Assembly: GCA_035546855.1 (NCBI GenBank)
Contig: DASZVY010000060.1
Location: 1 to 64,000 of the forward strand
Direction of reading: 5' to 3'
DNA from: Nitrobacter sp035546855
GTDB taxonomy: Bacteria > Pseudomonadota > Alphaproteobacteria > Rhizobiales > Xanthobacteraceae
Length of the DNA stretch: 64,000 bases
Shown here one piece after another: positions 8,862 to 19,956 of this stretch. Position 1 is the stretch's first letter, and every line of letters starts with the position of its first letter. A program made the position numbers and the translations under genes. The notes under the pieces are model-generated. The model was not told the origin of the DNA, made no database searches, and was given only the letters and a program-made list of their open reading frames with translations.

Positions 8862-10733
8862 CTAGGCAGTCGCCAGTTTCGCCTTCCTGGCCTCACGGCG
8901 CAGATAGGCCGCGAGAATGCCGAGCGTCGCGGGCGTCACGCCGTCGAGACGGGCCGCCTGCCCCACGGTTCGCGGCCGCGCCGCGCCGAGCTTGACCCGT
9001 GCCTCGTTGGATAGCCCCTGCACGGCATCGTAGTCGACATCCGCCAGCACGAGACTTTCGTCGCGGCGAAACGCCTCGACGTCGGCGGTCTGCCGCTTCA
9101 GATAGACGTCATACTTGGCGTCGATCTCGACATGCGTGGCAATGGCCGGGTCAACGGCCGACAGCTCTGGCCAGATCGCCGTAATCTCCGCCCATCCGAT
9201 CTCCGGATAGGACAGCAGGTCAAAGGCCGAGCGCCTGACGCCGTCGCGGTTGAGCGACAGCCCGTGCTTTGCCGCTTCGTTCGGCGTCACCGAAAGCAAT
9301 TTTGTCCGTTCTTTCGCGGCCTCAAGAGCTGCCATCTTGGCTCGATGACGTGTGGCGCGCCCTGCCCCGACGCAGCCGAACGCGATCCCCCGGTCGGTCA
9401 GGCGCTGGTCGGCATTGTCCGCGCGCAGCGTCAGCCGGTATTCGGCCCGCGACGTGAACATCCGATAAGGTTCGGTGATCCCCCGCGTCACCAGATCGTC
9501 GATCATGACGCCGAGATAGCCATCGGCGCGGTCGAAGATGACGGGCGCCCCGCCCCCGGCGGCCAGCGTCGCATTAAGGCCGGCGACGATTCCCTGGGCC
9601 GCCGCTTCCTCGTAGCCGGTGGTGCCGTTGATCTGGCCCGCCAGAAACAGGCCTGGCAGCCGCCGGGTCTCGAGCGTCGGCTCGAGTTCACGCGGGTCGA
9701 CATGATCGTATTCGATGGCATAGCCCGGCCGGACCATGCGGACGCCTTCGAGGCCGGGAACCGTGGCCAGGATCGCGCGCTGCACGTCCTCCGGCAGCGA
9801 GGTCGAAATGCCGTTGGGGTAGACCGTGGTGTCGTCCAGACCCTCCGGCTCGAGAAAAATCTGGTGCCCGTCACGGTCGCCGAAGCGGACGATCTTGTCC
9901 TCGATCGAGGGACAATAGCGCGGGCCCGAGCTCTGGATCTGGCCGGAATACATCGGCGAGCGATGCACATTGGCCCGAATCACCTCGTGGGTCGCCGGCG
10001 TGGTCCGGGTGATGCCGCACTGGATTTGCGGCACCGTGATCCGGTCGGTCATGACGGAGAACGGCTCGGGCGGATCGTCTCCCGGCTGCATCTCCACCGC
10101 CGCCCAGTCGATGGTCGTGCCATCGAGGCGCGGCGGGGTTCCTGTCTTGAGACGGCCAAGCGTGAAGCCGATCCGCTCGAACGACGCGGACAGTCCCAGC
10201 GCGGGCGCCTCCCCGACGCGGCCCGCCGGCCAGCTCTTCTCGCCGAGGTGGATCAGGCCGCGCAAGAACGTGCCTGTCGTCACCACCACTGCGCCGGCCC
10301 GGAGCAAGCGGCCGTCAGCCATCCGCACTCCGGTCACACGATCTCCCGAGTCGATCAGCTCGTCGGCCTCTCCCTCGATCACCTCGAGACCGGCGGTTTC
10401 CCGGATCGCAGCCTGCATCGCGGCGGCATACAATTTCCGGTCGGCCTGCGCGCGGGGTCCGCGGACCGCCGGGCCCTTGCGCCGATTGAGCATCCGAAAC
10501 TGGATGCCCGCGGCATCGGCCACCCGACCCATCAAACCATCCAGGGCGTCCACTTCGCGAACGAGATGGCCCTTGCCGAGGCCGCCGATGGCCGGGTTGC
10601 AGGACATCGCGCCGATGGTGGCGAAGCGATGCGTTATCAGCGCCGTCCGCGCCCCGGCGCGTGCCGCCACCGCCGCGGCCTCACAGCCGGCGTGACCGCC
10701 CCCGATAACAATAACGTCGACTGATGCCTGCAT
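8862..10733 (-). CDS. mnmG: tRNA uridine 5-carboxymethylaminomethyl modification enzyme MnmG
   Basis: MnmG (GidA) is the FAD enzyme that, with MnmE, installs the cmnm5 group on wobble U34 of tRNAs. The 623-residue product starts with the dinucleotide-binding motif 'VIGGGHAGCEAAAVAARAG', continues with 'CNPAIGGLGKGHLVREVDAL', and has the tRNA-binding C-terminal region ('VGQAARLDGVTPATLGIL'). Full length. It lies downstream of mnmE on the same strand, with a parS site in the 134-bp gap. Confidence 0.97.
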   Translation of the reverse strand: MQASVDVIVIGGGHAGCEAAAVAARAGARTALITHRFATIGAMSCNPAIGGLGKGHLVREVDALDGLMGRVADAAGIQFRMLNRRKGPAVRGPRAQADRKLYAAAMQAAIRETAGLEVIEGEADELIDSGDRVTGVRMADGRLLRAGAVVVTTGTFLRGLIHLGEKSWPAGRVGEAPALGLSASFERIGFTLGRLKTGTPPRLDGTTIDWAAVEMQPGDDPPEPFSVMTDRITVPQIQCGITRTTPATHEVIRANVHRSPMYSGQIQSSGPRYCPSIEDKIVRFGDRDGHQIFLEPEGLDDTTVYPNGISTSLPEDVQRAILATVPGLEGVRMVRPGYAIEYDHVDPRELEPTLETRRLPGLFLAGQINGTTGYEEAAAQGIVAGLNATLAAGGGAPVIFDRADGYLGVMIDDLVTRGITEPYRMFTSRAEYRLTLRADNADQRLTDRGIAFGCVGAGRATRHRAKMAALEAAKERTKLLSVTPNEAAKHGLSLNRDGVRRSAFDLLSYPEIGWAEITAIWPELSAVDPAIATHVEIDAKYDVYLKRQTADVEAFRRDESLVLADVDYDAVQGLSNEARVKLGAARPRTVGQAARLDGVTPATLGILAAYLRREARKAKLATA

Positions 10734-10830
10734 GTGGACGGCCTGCTTTTGGCCTGCGAATTCGGGGCGACTTCTAGCGCAGGATCGTCAAATCCGGAAG
10801 GTCAACTTTTCCGGTCGCTCCTCATATAAA

Positions 10831-10846
10831 CGTTTCACGTGAAACA
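10831..10846. promoter_or_regulatory. parS site 3, between mnmE and mnmG
   Basis: CGTTTCACGTGAAACA, a 15/16 match to the parS consensus with a perfect 14-bp palindromic core, in an otherwise AT-rich gap. It is the third such site within 2.7 kb. Confidence 0.93.
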
Positions 10847-10867
10847 TATAGAATGAATTAAGAAATA

Positions 10868-12211
10868 TTACTTTCCTATACAAAATTCCCGAAAGATTGA
10901 ATCAAGAACATCTTCAATATCGACCCGACCCAACAGGCGCCCCAAAGAATGAGCCGCAGACCGCAATTCCTCCGCCACCAGCTCGTCACCGTGACCGGTC
11001 AATTCTTCCGCCTTCGCAAGCGATGCTGCGGCTTGCTGCAGTATGCTGCGATGCCGCAAACGGGTCACGGCCGCCGCCTCGCCGCCGCCGAAATACCGCC
11101 CCGCGAATTCCGCCAGCGCCGTGACCAGCGCATCGACGCCGTCGCCCCGTTGGGCGGAAATCGCGAAATCAAGCCCCCGCCCCGGGTTTGCCACAACGCC
11201 GCCGGCCCCGCCATCCACATCCGCCTTGTTGCGCACACGCCAGATCGGAGCACCGTCGGCCAATGGCTGAGGTGCCTCCCCCCGCCCGCCCGGCTCTGTC
11301 ACCCAAAGCACCAGGTCCGCTGCCGCCGCCCGCGCCCGCGCCCGGCGCACGCCCTCCTGCTCGATCGGATCGCTGGTCTCGCGAATGCCGGCCGTATCGA
11401 TCAGCGTCAGCGGATAGCCCTCGAGATCAAGATGCACCTCGATCACATCGCGCGTCGTGCCCGCATGCGGCGACACGATCGCGGCTTCGCGCCGCGCCAG
11501 ACGATTGAGCAGCGTCGACTTGCCCGCGTTCGGCGGTCCCGCGATCGCGACTGTCAGCCCGTCGCGCAGGCGTTCGCTTTGCGCCGATGCCGCAAGGGTT
11601 TCCTCGATCTGCCGTCGCAGTTCGGCGAGCTTCGCGCGCGCCGGCGCGATCAGGTCGTCCGGCACATCGTCCTCATCGACGAAATCGATTCCGGCCTCGA
11701 TCAATGCCGAGACCTCGATCAGTTGTCGCCGCCAGTCGCGCGCGCGGTCACCGAGCAATCCCTGCAACTGGCGCAGTGCCTGACGCCGCTGCCGATCGGT
11801 ATCGGCATGGATGAGATCGTCGAGGCCCTCGGCTTCGGTGAGATCGATCTTGCCGTTCTCGAACGCGCGCCGCGTGAATTCGCCGGGCTCCGCTGGCCGC
11901 ATCTCCGCGGACGATGCAAGCGCCGCGAACAACGCATCCAGCACCGCGCGGCCGCCGTGGACCTGAAACTCGGCGACGTCTTCGCCCGTCGCGCTTTTCG
12001 GCCCGGGGAACCACAGCACCACGGCATCGTCGATCGGATCGCCCTTGCAATCACGCAATGTTGCGCGCGTGGCGACGCGCGGCGCGGGACGGCGGCCAGC
12101 CAGCGCCTCCAGCGCGCGTCCCGCCCGCGATCCCGACACTCGCACCACGGCAATCGCCGTCGGCGGCCGCCCAGACGACAGCGCGAAGATGGTTTGATCC
12201 CTCGGATGCAT
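10868..12211 (-). CDS. mnmE: tRNA modification GTPase MnmE
   Basis: MnmE is the GTPase partner of MnmG in cmnm5U34 formation. The 447-residue product has the N-terminal tetrahydrofolate-binding domain ('TIFALSSGRPPTAIAVVRVSG'-type start), a helical domain, and a G domain with 'GPPNAGKSTLLN' (G1) and 'DTAGIRET' (G3). It ends with 'FCIGK', the C-terminal C(I/L/V)GK signature carrying the cysteine needed for activity. Its start faces the DUF255 gene on the other strand, with a 47-bp divergent gap. Confidence 0.97.
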   Translation of the reverse strand: MHPRDQTIFALSSGRPPTAIAVVRVSGSRAGRALEALAGRRPAPRVATRATLRDCKGDPIDDAVVLWFPGPKSATGEDVAEFQVHGGRAVLDALFAALASSAEMRPAEPGEFTRRAFENGKIDLTEAEGLDDLIHADTDRQRRQALRQLQGLLGDRARDWRRQLIEVSALIEAGIDFVDEDDVPDDLIAPARAKLAELRRQIEETLAASAQSERLRDGLTVAIAGPPNAGKSTLLNRLARREAAIVSPHAGTTRDVIEVHLDLEGYPLTLIDTAGIRETSDPIEQEGVRRARARAAAADLVLWVTEPGGRGEAPQPLADGAPIWRVRNKADVDGGAGGVVANPGRGLDFAISAQRGDGVDALVTALAEFAGRYFGGGEAAAVTRLRHRSILQQAAASLAKAEELTGHGDELVAEELRSAAHSLGRLLGRVDIEDVLDSIFREFCIGK

Positions 12212-12258
12212 CGCCTATGTCTCTAGGACATTTTCCGACAGGACGGAAAGGTCCTCCC

Positions 12259-14280
<2,022 letters not shown>

Positions 14281-14393
14281 CACGCCAACTCAACCAGAGT
14301 GCAAGTAACTATCGGTTAACCTTGTCAATAACCCGCAACGATTTGACACATTCAGTCACATGGCGTTGACCTTGGACTGACTACGGTCCGCTC

Positions 14394-15365
14394 ATGACCG
14401 AGCAGCCCATTTTTGCCGACATCGCAAGACCCACAGCGACCGACGCAGTTTCCGCCGATCCCCGCATGACGCGGACGATCTGGGTGCTGATCATCCTGAT
14501 GGCATTTTGCACCGCGACGAGTCTTGCGATGCTCGGCATTCGCGTCGATTTTTCAAGCAATCCGCCGCTGATAGCGACCGCCTGCGGCTATGCCATCGTT
14601 GCAGTCTACTACACAGTAGTTCGCCGCGAGCCCCGGCTGACTTCGGTTCTGATCGCAACCGCGCAACTCTTTCTGGTTCTGTTCATAGGCCTGCTGCTCA
14701 CCTATGCGGCCTCCGCGGTCGATTTGCCTTATCGCGACGCAAATCTTCAATTGGCTGATCTCTGGCTCGGATTCAATCGCGAAAGCTACAGAACCTTTGC
14801 GTCGCTCCCGGGCTTTGGTGCCGTACTGGATACGGCCTATCTTTCGATTCAACCGCAGACCGCGCTGGTGCCGCTTGCCCTGATTTTGGCGGGACAACTA
14901 CCCCGGCTACAGCAGTTCATTATGGCGTTCGGACTCGCACTCAGCGCAACGGCCTTGATCGCAGCATTCGTGCCGGCGATGGACGCAATGATCTATCTCG
15001 ATCTGGCGCCAAATGGCATCAGCGCACTGCCGCCGGGCACCTATACCCATATTCCGACACTGGAAGCATTGCGCGCCGGAACAATGACGACGATTCGACT
15101 CAACAATCTTGAGGGACTTATAACGTTTCCGAGTTTTCACACCGCAAGCGGCGTGATGTTCACTTGGGCACTCTGGCGGATCCGCTATCTGCGTATCGCC
15201 GGACTGATCCTCAATTCACTGCTGATCGCAAGTACCCCGATTTCGGGTTCGCACTATCTGATCGATGTCATTGCCGGTGCTGGTGTCGCCTGGACTGCGA
15301 TCGTTATCACGGGCCGCCTCACGGCCAACAGCGCGCGCAACTATCGGGTTGCGCGCATAAATTAA
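14394..15365 (+). CDS. PAP2-superfamily membrane phosphatase/transferase
   Basis: A 323-residue polytopic membrane protein with about six to seven hydrophobic segments. The PAP2 catalytic signatures are visible near the C-terminus: 'FPSFHTASG' (motif 2 with histidine) and 'SGSHYLIDVIAG' (motif 3 with histidine and aspartate). The N-terminal half resembles the inositol-phosphoceramide-synthase-like subgroup. It probably dephosphorylates or transfers a lipid phosphate at the inner membrane; substrate unknown. It converges with rho: only 4 bp separate the two stop codons, so no terminator fits between them. Confidence 0.8.
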   Translation: MTEQPIFADIARPTATDAVSADPRMTRTIWVLIILMAFCTATSLAMLGIRVDFSSNPPLIATACGYAIVAVYYTVVRREPRLTSVLIATAQLFLVLFIGLLLTYAASAVDLPYRDANLQLADLWLGFNRESYRTFASLPGFGAVLDTAYLSIQPQTALVPLALILAGQLPRLQQFIMAFGLALSATALIAAFVPAMDAMIYLDLAPNGISALPPGTYTHIPTLEALRAGTMTTIRLNNLEGLITFPSFHTASGVMFTWALWRIRYLRIAGLILNSLLIASTPISGSHYLIDVIAGAGVAWTAIVITGRLTANSARNYRVARIN

Positions 15366-15369
15366 ACCC

Positions 15370-16635
15370 TCAGGTATTCATCGAATCGAAGAATTCCGCG
15401 TTGCTCTTGGTGTTGCGCAGCTTGTCGAGCAGGAACTCGATGGCATCCATGGTGCCCATCGGGTTGAGAATACGTCGCAGCACGTACATCTTCTTGAGCA
15501 GTTGCGGGTCGGTGATGAGCTCTTCCTTGCGGGTGCCGGAGCGGGCGATATCGATCGCCGGGAACGTACGCTTGTCGGACACCTTGCGATCGAGGATCAG
15601 TTCGGAGTTGCCGGTGCCCTTGAACTCCTCGAAGATCACCTCGTCCATGCGGCTGCCGGTATCGACCAGCGCGGTCGCGATAATGGTCAGCGAACCGCCC
15701 TCCTCGATGTTGCGCGCCGCACCGAAGAAGCGCTTCGGCCGCTGCAGCGCATTGGCGTCGACACCGCCGGTCAGCACCTTGCCGGATGACGGCACCACCG
15801 TGTTGTAGGCGCGACCGAGGCGCGTGATCGAATCGAGCAGGATCACCACGTCGCGGCCATGCTCGACCAGGCGCTTGGCCTTCTCGATGACCATTTCCGC
15901 GACCTGGACGTGACGGACCGCAGGCTCGTCGAAGGTCGAGGATACCACCTCGCCCTTCACCGAACGCTGCATGTCGGTGACTTCCTCCGGGCGCTCGTCG
16001 ATCAGAAGCACGATCAGGTAGCATTCCGGATGATTGGTGGTGATGGCGTGGGCGATGTTCTGCATCAGCACCGTCTTGCCGGTGCGCGGCGGCGCCACGA
16101 TCAGCGCGCGCTGGCCCTTGCCGATCGGCGCGACGATGTCGATCACCCGCGGCGACAGATCCTTGCGGGTCGGATCGTCGAGCTCGAGCTTGAAGCGCTG
16201 ATCCGGGAACAACGGGGTTAGGTTGTCGAAATTGACCTTGTGCTTCGACTTCTCGGGCTCCTCGAAGTTGAGGGTATTCACCTTCAAGAGCGCGAAATAC
16301 CGCTCGCCCTCCTTGGGGCTGCGGATATGGCCTTCGATGGTATCGCCGGTGCGCAGACCGAAACGCCGGATTTGCGACGGCGAGACATAGATATCGTCGG
16401 GGCCGGGCAGGTAGTTGGCATCCGGCGAGCGCAGGAAGCCGAAGCCGTCGGAGAGGACCTCGACGACGCCTTCGCCGATGATATCGGTTTCCTGGATCGC
16501 CAGTTGCTTGAGAATGGCGAACATCAGCTCCTGCTTGCGCATGGTGCTGGCATTTTCGACCCCAAGCTCTTCCGCGAACGACACGAGTTCGGCTGGAGTC
16601 TTGGCCTTGAGGTCCTGGAGTTTCATTTCCCTCAT
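15370..16635 (-). CDS. rho: Transcription termination factor Rho
   Basis: Rho is the hexameric RNA-dependent helicase that ends transcription. The 421-residue protein has the N-terminal helical domain, the cold-shock-type RNA-binding domain ('GFGFLRSPDANYLPGPDDIYVS'-like segment), Walker A 'APPRTGKT' and Walker B 'VVILLDSITRLGRAYN'. Two starts are possible (16635 and 16626); the first has AGGA 8 bp upstream. Convergent with the PAP2 gene; upstream lies a 259-bp leader before hemJ. Confidence 0.97.
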   Translation of the reverse strand: MREMKLQDLKAKTPAELVSFAEELGVENASTMRKQELMFAILKQLAIQETDIIGEGVVEVLSDGFGFLRSPDANYLPGPDDIYVSPSQIRRFGLRTGDTIEGHIRSPKEGERYFALLKVNTLNFEEPEKSKHKVNFDNLTPLFPDQRFKLELDDPTRKDLSPRVIDIVAPIGKGQRALIVAPPRTGKTVLMQNIAHAITTNHPECYLIVLLIDERPEEVTDMQRSVKGEVVSSTFDEPAVRHVQVAEMVIEKAKRLVEHGRDVVILLDSITRLGRAYNTVVPSSGKVLTGGVDANALQRPKRFFGAARNIEEGGSLTIIATALVDTGSRMDEVIFEEFKGTGNSELILDRKVSDKRTFPAIDIARSGTRKEELITDPQLLKKMYVLRRILNPMGTMDAIEFLLDKLRNTKSNAEFFDSMNT

Positions 16636-16894
16636 TGGGGTGGTCCTGTGGAAAAGCTTGCGAGATTGCGGGGCGGTTTTGAGGAAGAGCGGACGATAAC
16701 CGACAGGAAAGTCCGCAGGTCTTACCCGTGAAAAGCCTTGAGCGAGGAAAGGTGCTGAGGGGCTTCAAACCTGATGCGGCGGCCGGTTACTCAAACACCG
16801 GGTCACGGCCACATCCGCCTGCGTGGGGTGGGATGAGCGCAATATAGAAAATCGACTCGGTCCGCGCAAGATAGGGCGCGCCAAACAATGTCGT

Positions 16895-17317
16895 CTAAAA
16901 CGGTTTGACGATCACCATCACGACGATACCGATCATCAGTAGCGTTGGTACTTCATTGATAATTCTATAGAATTTCTGGCTTTTGGTATTCCGGTCATTG
17001 GCGAAATCGCGCACCCAGCGGGTGAAAAGGCCATGAATGCCGGACATGGCGAGGACCAGAACGAATTTGACCTGGAACCATCCTGACAAATACCAGTGGC
17101 CGGCCCAGGCCATGTAAAGCCCGAGCAGCCATGTCACGATCATCGCCGGATTGATGATTCCCTTCAGAAGGCGACGCTCCATCACCTTGAAGGTCTCGGA
17201 CTGTTTTGAGCCGATCTCCGCCTCGCAGTGGTAAACGAACAGGCGAGGCAAATAGAGCATGCCCGCCATCCAGGCGATGACCGCGATGACGTGCAGCGCT
17301 TTGATCCAGTCGTACAT
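16895..17317 (-). CDS. hemJ: Protoporphyrinogen IX oxidase HemJ
   Basis: HemJ (UPF0093) oxidises protoporphyrinogen IX in haem synthesis, using a membrane-bound b-type haem. The 140-residue product has four hydrophobic helices and the conserved early segment 'LHVIAVIAWMAGMLYLPRL', whose histidine is a haem ligand in the family; 'VYH' and 'LLKGI.NP' follow. Normal length. It is the last gene before the large gap proposed as the replication origin, and is transcribed away from it. hemE, which borders the Caulobacter origin, is not seen here. Confidence 0.92.
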   Translation of the reverse strand: MYDWIKALHVIAVIAWMAGMLYLPRLFVYHCEAEIGSKQSETFKVMERRLLKGIINPAMIVTWLLGLYMAWAGHWYLSGWFQVKFVLVLAMSGIHGLFTRWVRDFANDRNTKSQKFYRIINEVPTLLMIGIVVMVIVKPF

Positions 17318-17857
17318 CGGTTCGTGCCCCGAATCCCACCTTCGCGCGAAGCACCCGCAGAGAAGCAGTGAGAGTTGAGAATGAAGCCTTCTCTCGAATC
17401 GCCCAGGAAAACGATCCGGTGACGATTCATCCGGAACGAATCAGGTTTGACCAGCGTTGCCGGACATAAGGATGAAGAGCGGATCACCGCCTTGTCCGCA
17501 AGCATTCCTTTCCAAATCCTATTTTAGATTCTTAAGGTTTGAGTCTATGTGACCGTGAATTGCACGGGCACAAGACCGCCCATCTGTTCTCCTGTCCCCG
17601 TTCACATTCGTCCACGACCATCCGGCCATATCCGGATTGAGCGAAGAGTCTTACATTGTTCAGAGACTTACGTTCGATCTCAGGCCCGATTATCCAGAGA
17701 CAAATCCACATAACCCCACTATCATCGCCGGCAGTCGCCATTTTTTTCCCGTCGTGAGGACTGTGAAGAAAAATGCGGGTTATCCCGGGGCGATTGTCTG
17801 ACGTGGGATTTTCCTGTCCGGGCTCCACAACGATTCACAGGATGCACAGGGGTCACG
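17318..17857. other. Candidate chromosomal replication origin (oriC)
   Basis: A 540-bp non-coding gap between divergent hemJ (-) and the PPDK-regulator gene (+). It holds eight GANTC sites (starts 17331, 17396, 17424, 17438, 17527, 17541, 17646, 17832), about four times the roughly two expected by chance. A DnaA-like box TTATCCAGA (17690-17698, one mismatch to TTATCCACA) is followed by AATCCACATAA; TTGTCCGCA (17492-17500) has two mismatches. AT-richer stretches lie at 17510-17550 and 17650-17720. In Caulobacter crescentus the origin lies between hemE and RP001, the orthologue of the right-hand neighbour. Most genes left and right are read away from this gap. Short ORFs inside look spurious. 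Confidence 0.7.
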
Positions 17858-18697
17858 GTGCCCACCAGCAGCAGCTATTTCCATCTCCATCTGGTTTCGG
17901 ATTCGACCGGCGAGACGCTCATCACCGTCTCGCGGGCGGTGGCTGCGCAATACGCCAATGTGACGCCGGTCGAGCACGTCTATCCGCTGGTCCGCAGCCA
18001 GAAGCAGCTTGATCGGGTGCTGGCCGAGATCGAGGAGGCGCCCGGCATCGTCCTTTTCACGCTGCTCGAAAAGGATCTCGTCGCGCGCCTCGAAGCCAAG
18101 TGTCAGGAGATCAACAGCCCGAGCCTGTCGATCATCGGGCCGGTGATGCAGTTGTTTCAGGCCTATCTCGGCGCCGCCACCACGGGCCGGGTCGGCGCGC
18201 AGCACACGCTGAACGCGGAATACTTCAAGCGCATCGACGCGTTGAACTATACGATGATCCACGACGACGGCCAGCACGTCGAAGGGCTGGAGGATGCCGA
18301 TGTCGTGCTGGTCGGCGTGTCGCGGACATCGAAAACTCCGACTTCGATCTATCTCGCCAACCGCGGCGTGCGTACCGCCAACGTACCGCTGGTGCCTGGC
18401 ATCCCCATTCCGCCGCAACTTGAAACGTTGAAGAAGCCGTTGGTGGTCAGTCTGCATGCGACGCCGGAACGCCTGATTCAGATCCGGCAGAACCGGCTGC
18501 TGAGTATCGGATCGGGTCCGGGCAATGACACCTATATCGACAAGCAGTCGGTGACGGACGAAGTGATCTACGCGCGCCGTCTCAGCGCCAGGCATGACTG
18601 GGTTCAACTCGACGTCACCCGCCGGTCGATCGAGGAAACCGCCGCCGCCATCATGAAGCTGTTCGCGGACCGGCAACGCCAGCGCCTTCCCGAGTGA
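17858..18697 (+). CDS. Pyruvate,phosphate dikinase / PEP synthetase regulatory protein (DUF299)
   Basis: Bifunctional ADP-dependent kinase and phosphate-dependent pyrophosphorylase that switches PPDK or PEP synthetase off and on by threonine phosphorylation. The 279-residue product shows the family start 'FHLHLVSDSTGET', the P-loop-like 'GVSRTSKTPTS' and the conserved 'YANRG'-type segment ('YLANRGVRTANVPLVPGIP' region). GTG start. This is the orthologue of Rickettsia RP001, the gene next to the Caulobacter origin. maf follows after 10 bp. Confidence 0.93.
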   Translation: MPTSSSYFHLHLVSDSTGETLITVSRAVAAQYANVTPVEHVYPLVRSQKQLDRVLAEIEEAPGIVLFTLLEKDLVARLEAKCQEINSPSLSIIGPVMQLFQAYLGAATTGRVGAQHTLNAEYFKRIDALNYTMIHDDGQHVEGLEDADVVLVGVSRTSKTPTSIYLANRGVRTANVPLVPGIPIPPQLETLKKPLVVSLHATPERLIQIRQNRLLSIGSGPGNDTYIDKQSVTDEVIYARRLSARHDWVQLDVTRRSIEETAAAIMKLFADRQRQRLPE

Positions 18698-18707
18698 CGG
18701 ATCGACC

Positions 18708-19316
18708 ATGACGATATGGCGTGGGGACAAACCACTAATCCTGGCGTCGCAAAGCCGGGCGCGGCAGATGCTGCTGGCCAATGCCGGCATTTCGTTCGCG
18801 GCAAAGCCGGCGGATATCGATGAGCGGGCGATTCAGGCGGCATCCGGCCTCACGCGTCCGGGCGACATTGCCATGCTGCTGGCGCTGGAAAAAGCACGCG
18901 CGGTCGCAGCGCTTCATCCCGGCCGAATCGTACTCGGCGCCGATCAGACGCTGGTCCTTGGCGAGCGCCTGTTCGACAAACCGGCAGGCCGTGCCGGCGC
19001 CGCGGCGCAGCTTCGCGCCTTGTCGGGTCAAACGCATGAGTTGCACGCCGGCATCGCACTGGTCGGCAACGGCCGTGTCCTCGCGCAGGCCGTTGCAGTG
19101 GCGCGGATGACCGTCCGGGCTTTGACCGACGCCGCCATCGAGACCTATCTGGATGCGGCGGGCGAGGCCGTCACCCGTAGCGTCGGCGCGTATCAGCTTG
19201 AGGGTTTGGGAATCCATTTGTTCGAACGGATCGAAGGCGATCATTTCACCATTCTCGGCTTGCCGCTGCTGACCCTGCTTCCGGTCCTGCGGCGCGAAGG
19301 CCTGATCGCGATCTGA
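18708..19316 (+). CDS. maf: Maf-family nucleoside triphosphate pyrophosphatase
   Basis: Maf proteins hydrolyse dTTP/UTP or modified nucleotides to the monophosphate, a house-cleaning role linked to septum control. The 202-residue product opens with 'LILASQSRARQMLLANAGI' (the S-x-S-x-x-R motif), contains 'ADQTLVLGERLFDKP' with the catalytic aspartate, and 'AYQLEGLGIHLFERIEGDHF' near the end. Full length. The caulobacterial order places aroE next; here coaE follows directly after 17 bp. Confidence 0.92.
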   Translation: MTIWRGDKPLILASQSRARQMLLANAGISFAAKPADIDERAIQAASGLTRPGDIAMLLALEKARAVAALHPGRIVLGADQTLVLGERLFDKPAGRAGAAAQLRALSGQTHELHAGIALVGNGRVLAQAVAVARMTVRALTDAAIETYLDAAGEAVTRSVGAYQLEGLGIHLFERIEGDHFTILGLPLLTLLPVLRREGLIAI

Positions 19317-19333
19317 ATGCAGAGAGATACGGG

Positions 19334-19933
19334 ATGTTGATCCTCGGACTGACCGGCTCGATCGGGATGGGCAAGTCGACCACCGCAAAACTGTTTGCGG
19401 AAGCGGGCGTGCCCGTCTATGACGCCGACGCGACCGTTCACAAAATCTACGAAGGCGAGGCTGCCCCTGCCATCGAGGCGGCGTTTCCCGGAACCACCGT
19501 GGACGGCAAGGTCGACCGCGCGCGGCTGTCGGCCAGGGTCGTGCACGATCCCGCCGCCATGAAGCGGCTGGAGCAGATCGTTCATCCCATGCTTCGCGAC
19601 CATCACCAGAAGTTCCTCGACGATGCCGAGCGCTCCGGAGCGGCGGTTGCGGTGGTGGATATTCCGCTGCTGTTCGAGACCGGCGGCGAGCAACGGGTCG
19701 ACGCGGTGGTGGTGGTGTCGACCGGGGCCGACGTCCAGCGCGCGCGGATTCTCGCCCGCGGGAACATGACGCCGGAAAAGCTCGACGCCATCCTGGCGCG
19801 GCAGTTGCCCGACGCGGAAAAGCGCAAGCGCGCGGATTTCGTGGTGGATACCTCCCACGGGCTTGAGCCGGTGCGCGACCGGATCCGGGAAATTCTGGCG
19901 CAGGTTGCTACAATGCCGCGACGCCGAAGCTGA
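19334..19933 (+). CDS. coaE: Dephospho-CoA kinase
   Basis: CoaE phosphorylates the ribose 3'-OH of dephospho-CoA, the last step of CoA synthesis. The 199-residue product starts with the P-loop 'GLTGSIGMGKSTTA', then 'VPVYDADATVHKIYEG' (the D-A-D motif) and 'DIPLLFETGGE', a family signature. It lies in the maf-coaE-dnaQ run on the strand leading away from the candidate origin. Confidence 0.95.
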   Translation: MLILGLTGSIGMGKSTTAKLFAEAGVPVYDADATVHKIYEGEAAPAIEAAFPGTTVDGKVDRARLSARVVHDPAAMKRLEQIVHPMLRDHHQKFLDDAERSGAAVAVVDIPLLFETGGEQRVDAVVVVSTGADVQRARILARGNMTPEKLDAILARQLPDAEKRKRADFVVDTSHGLEPVRDRIREILAQVATMPRRRS

Positions 19934-19956
19934 TTCGAATAGTCCTGGGTAACCGA

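Noticed and set aside
9132..10724. 530-codon plus-strand open frame opposite mnmG
   Set aside because: Antisense shadow; mnmG has complete family motifs on the other strand.
17532..17828. 98-codon minus-strand open frame in the hemJ/regulator gap
   Set aside because: No homology, no ribosome-binding site, overlaps DnaA-like boxes and GANTC sites; fits an origin region better.
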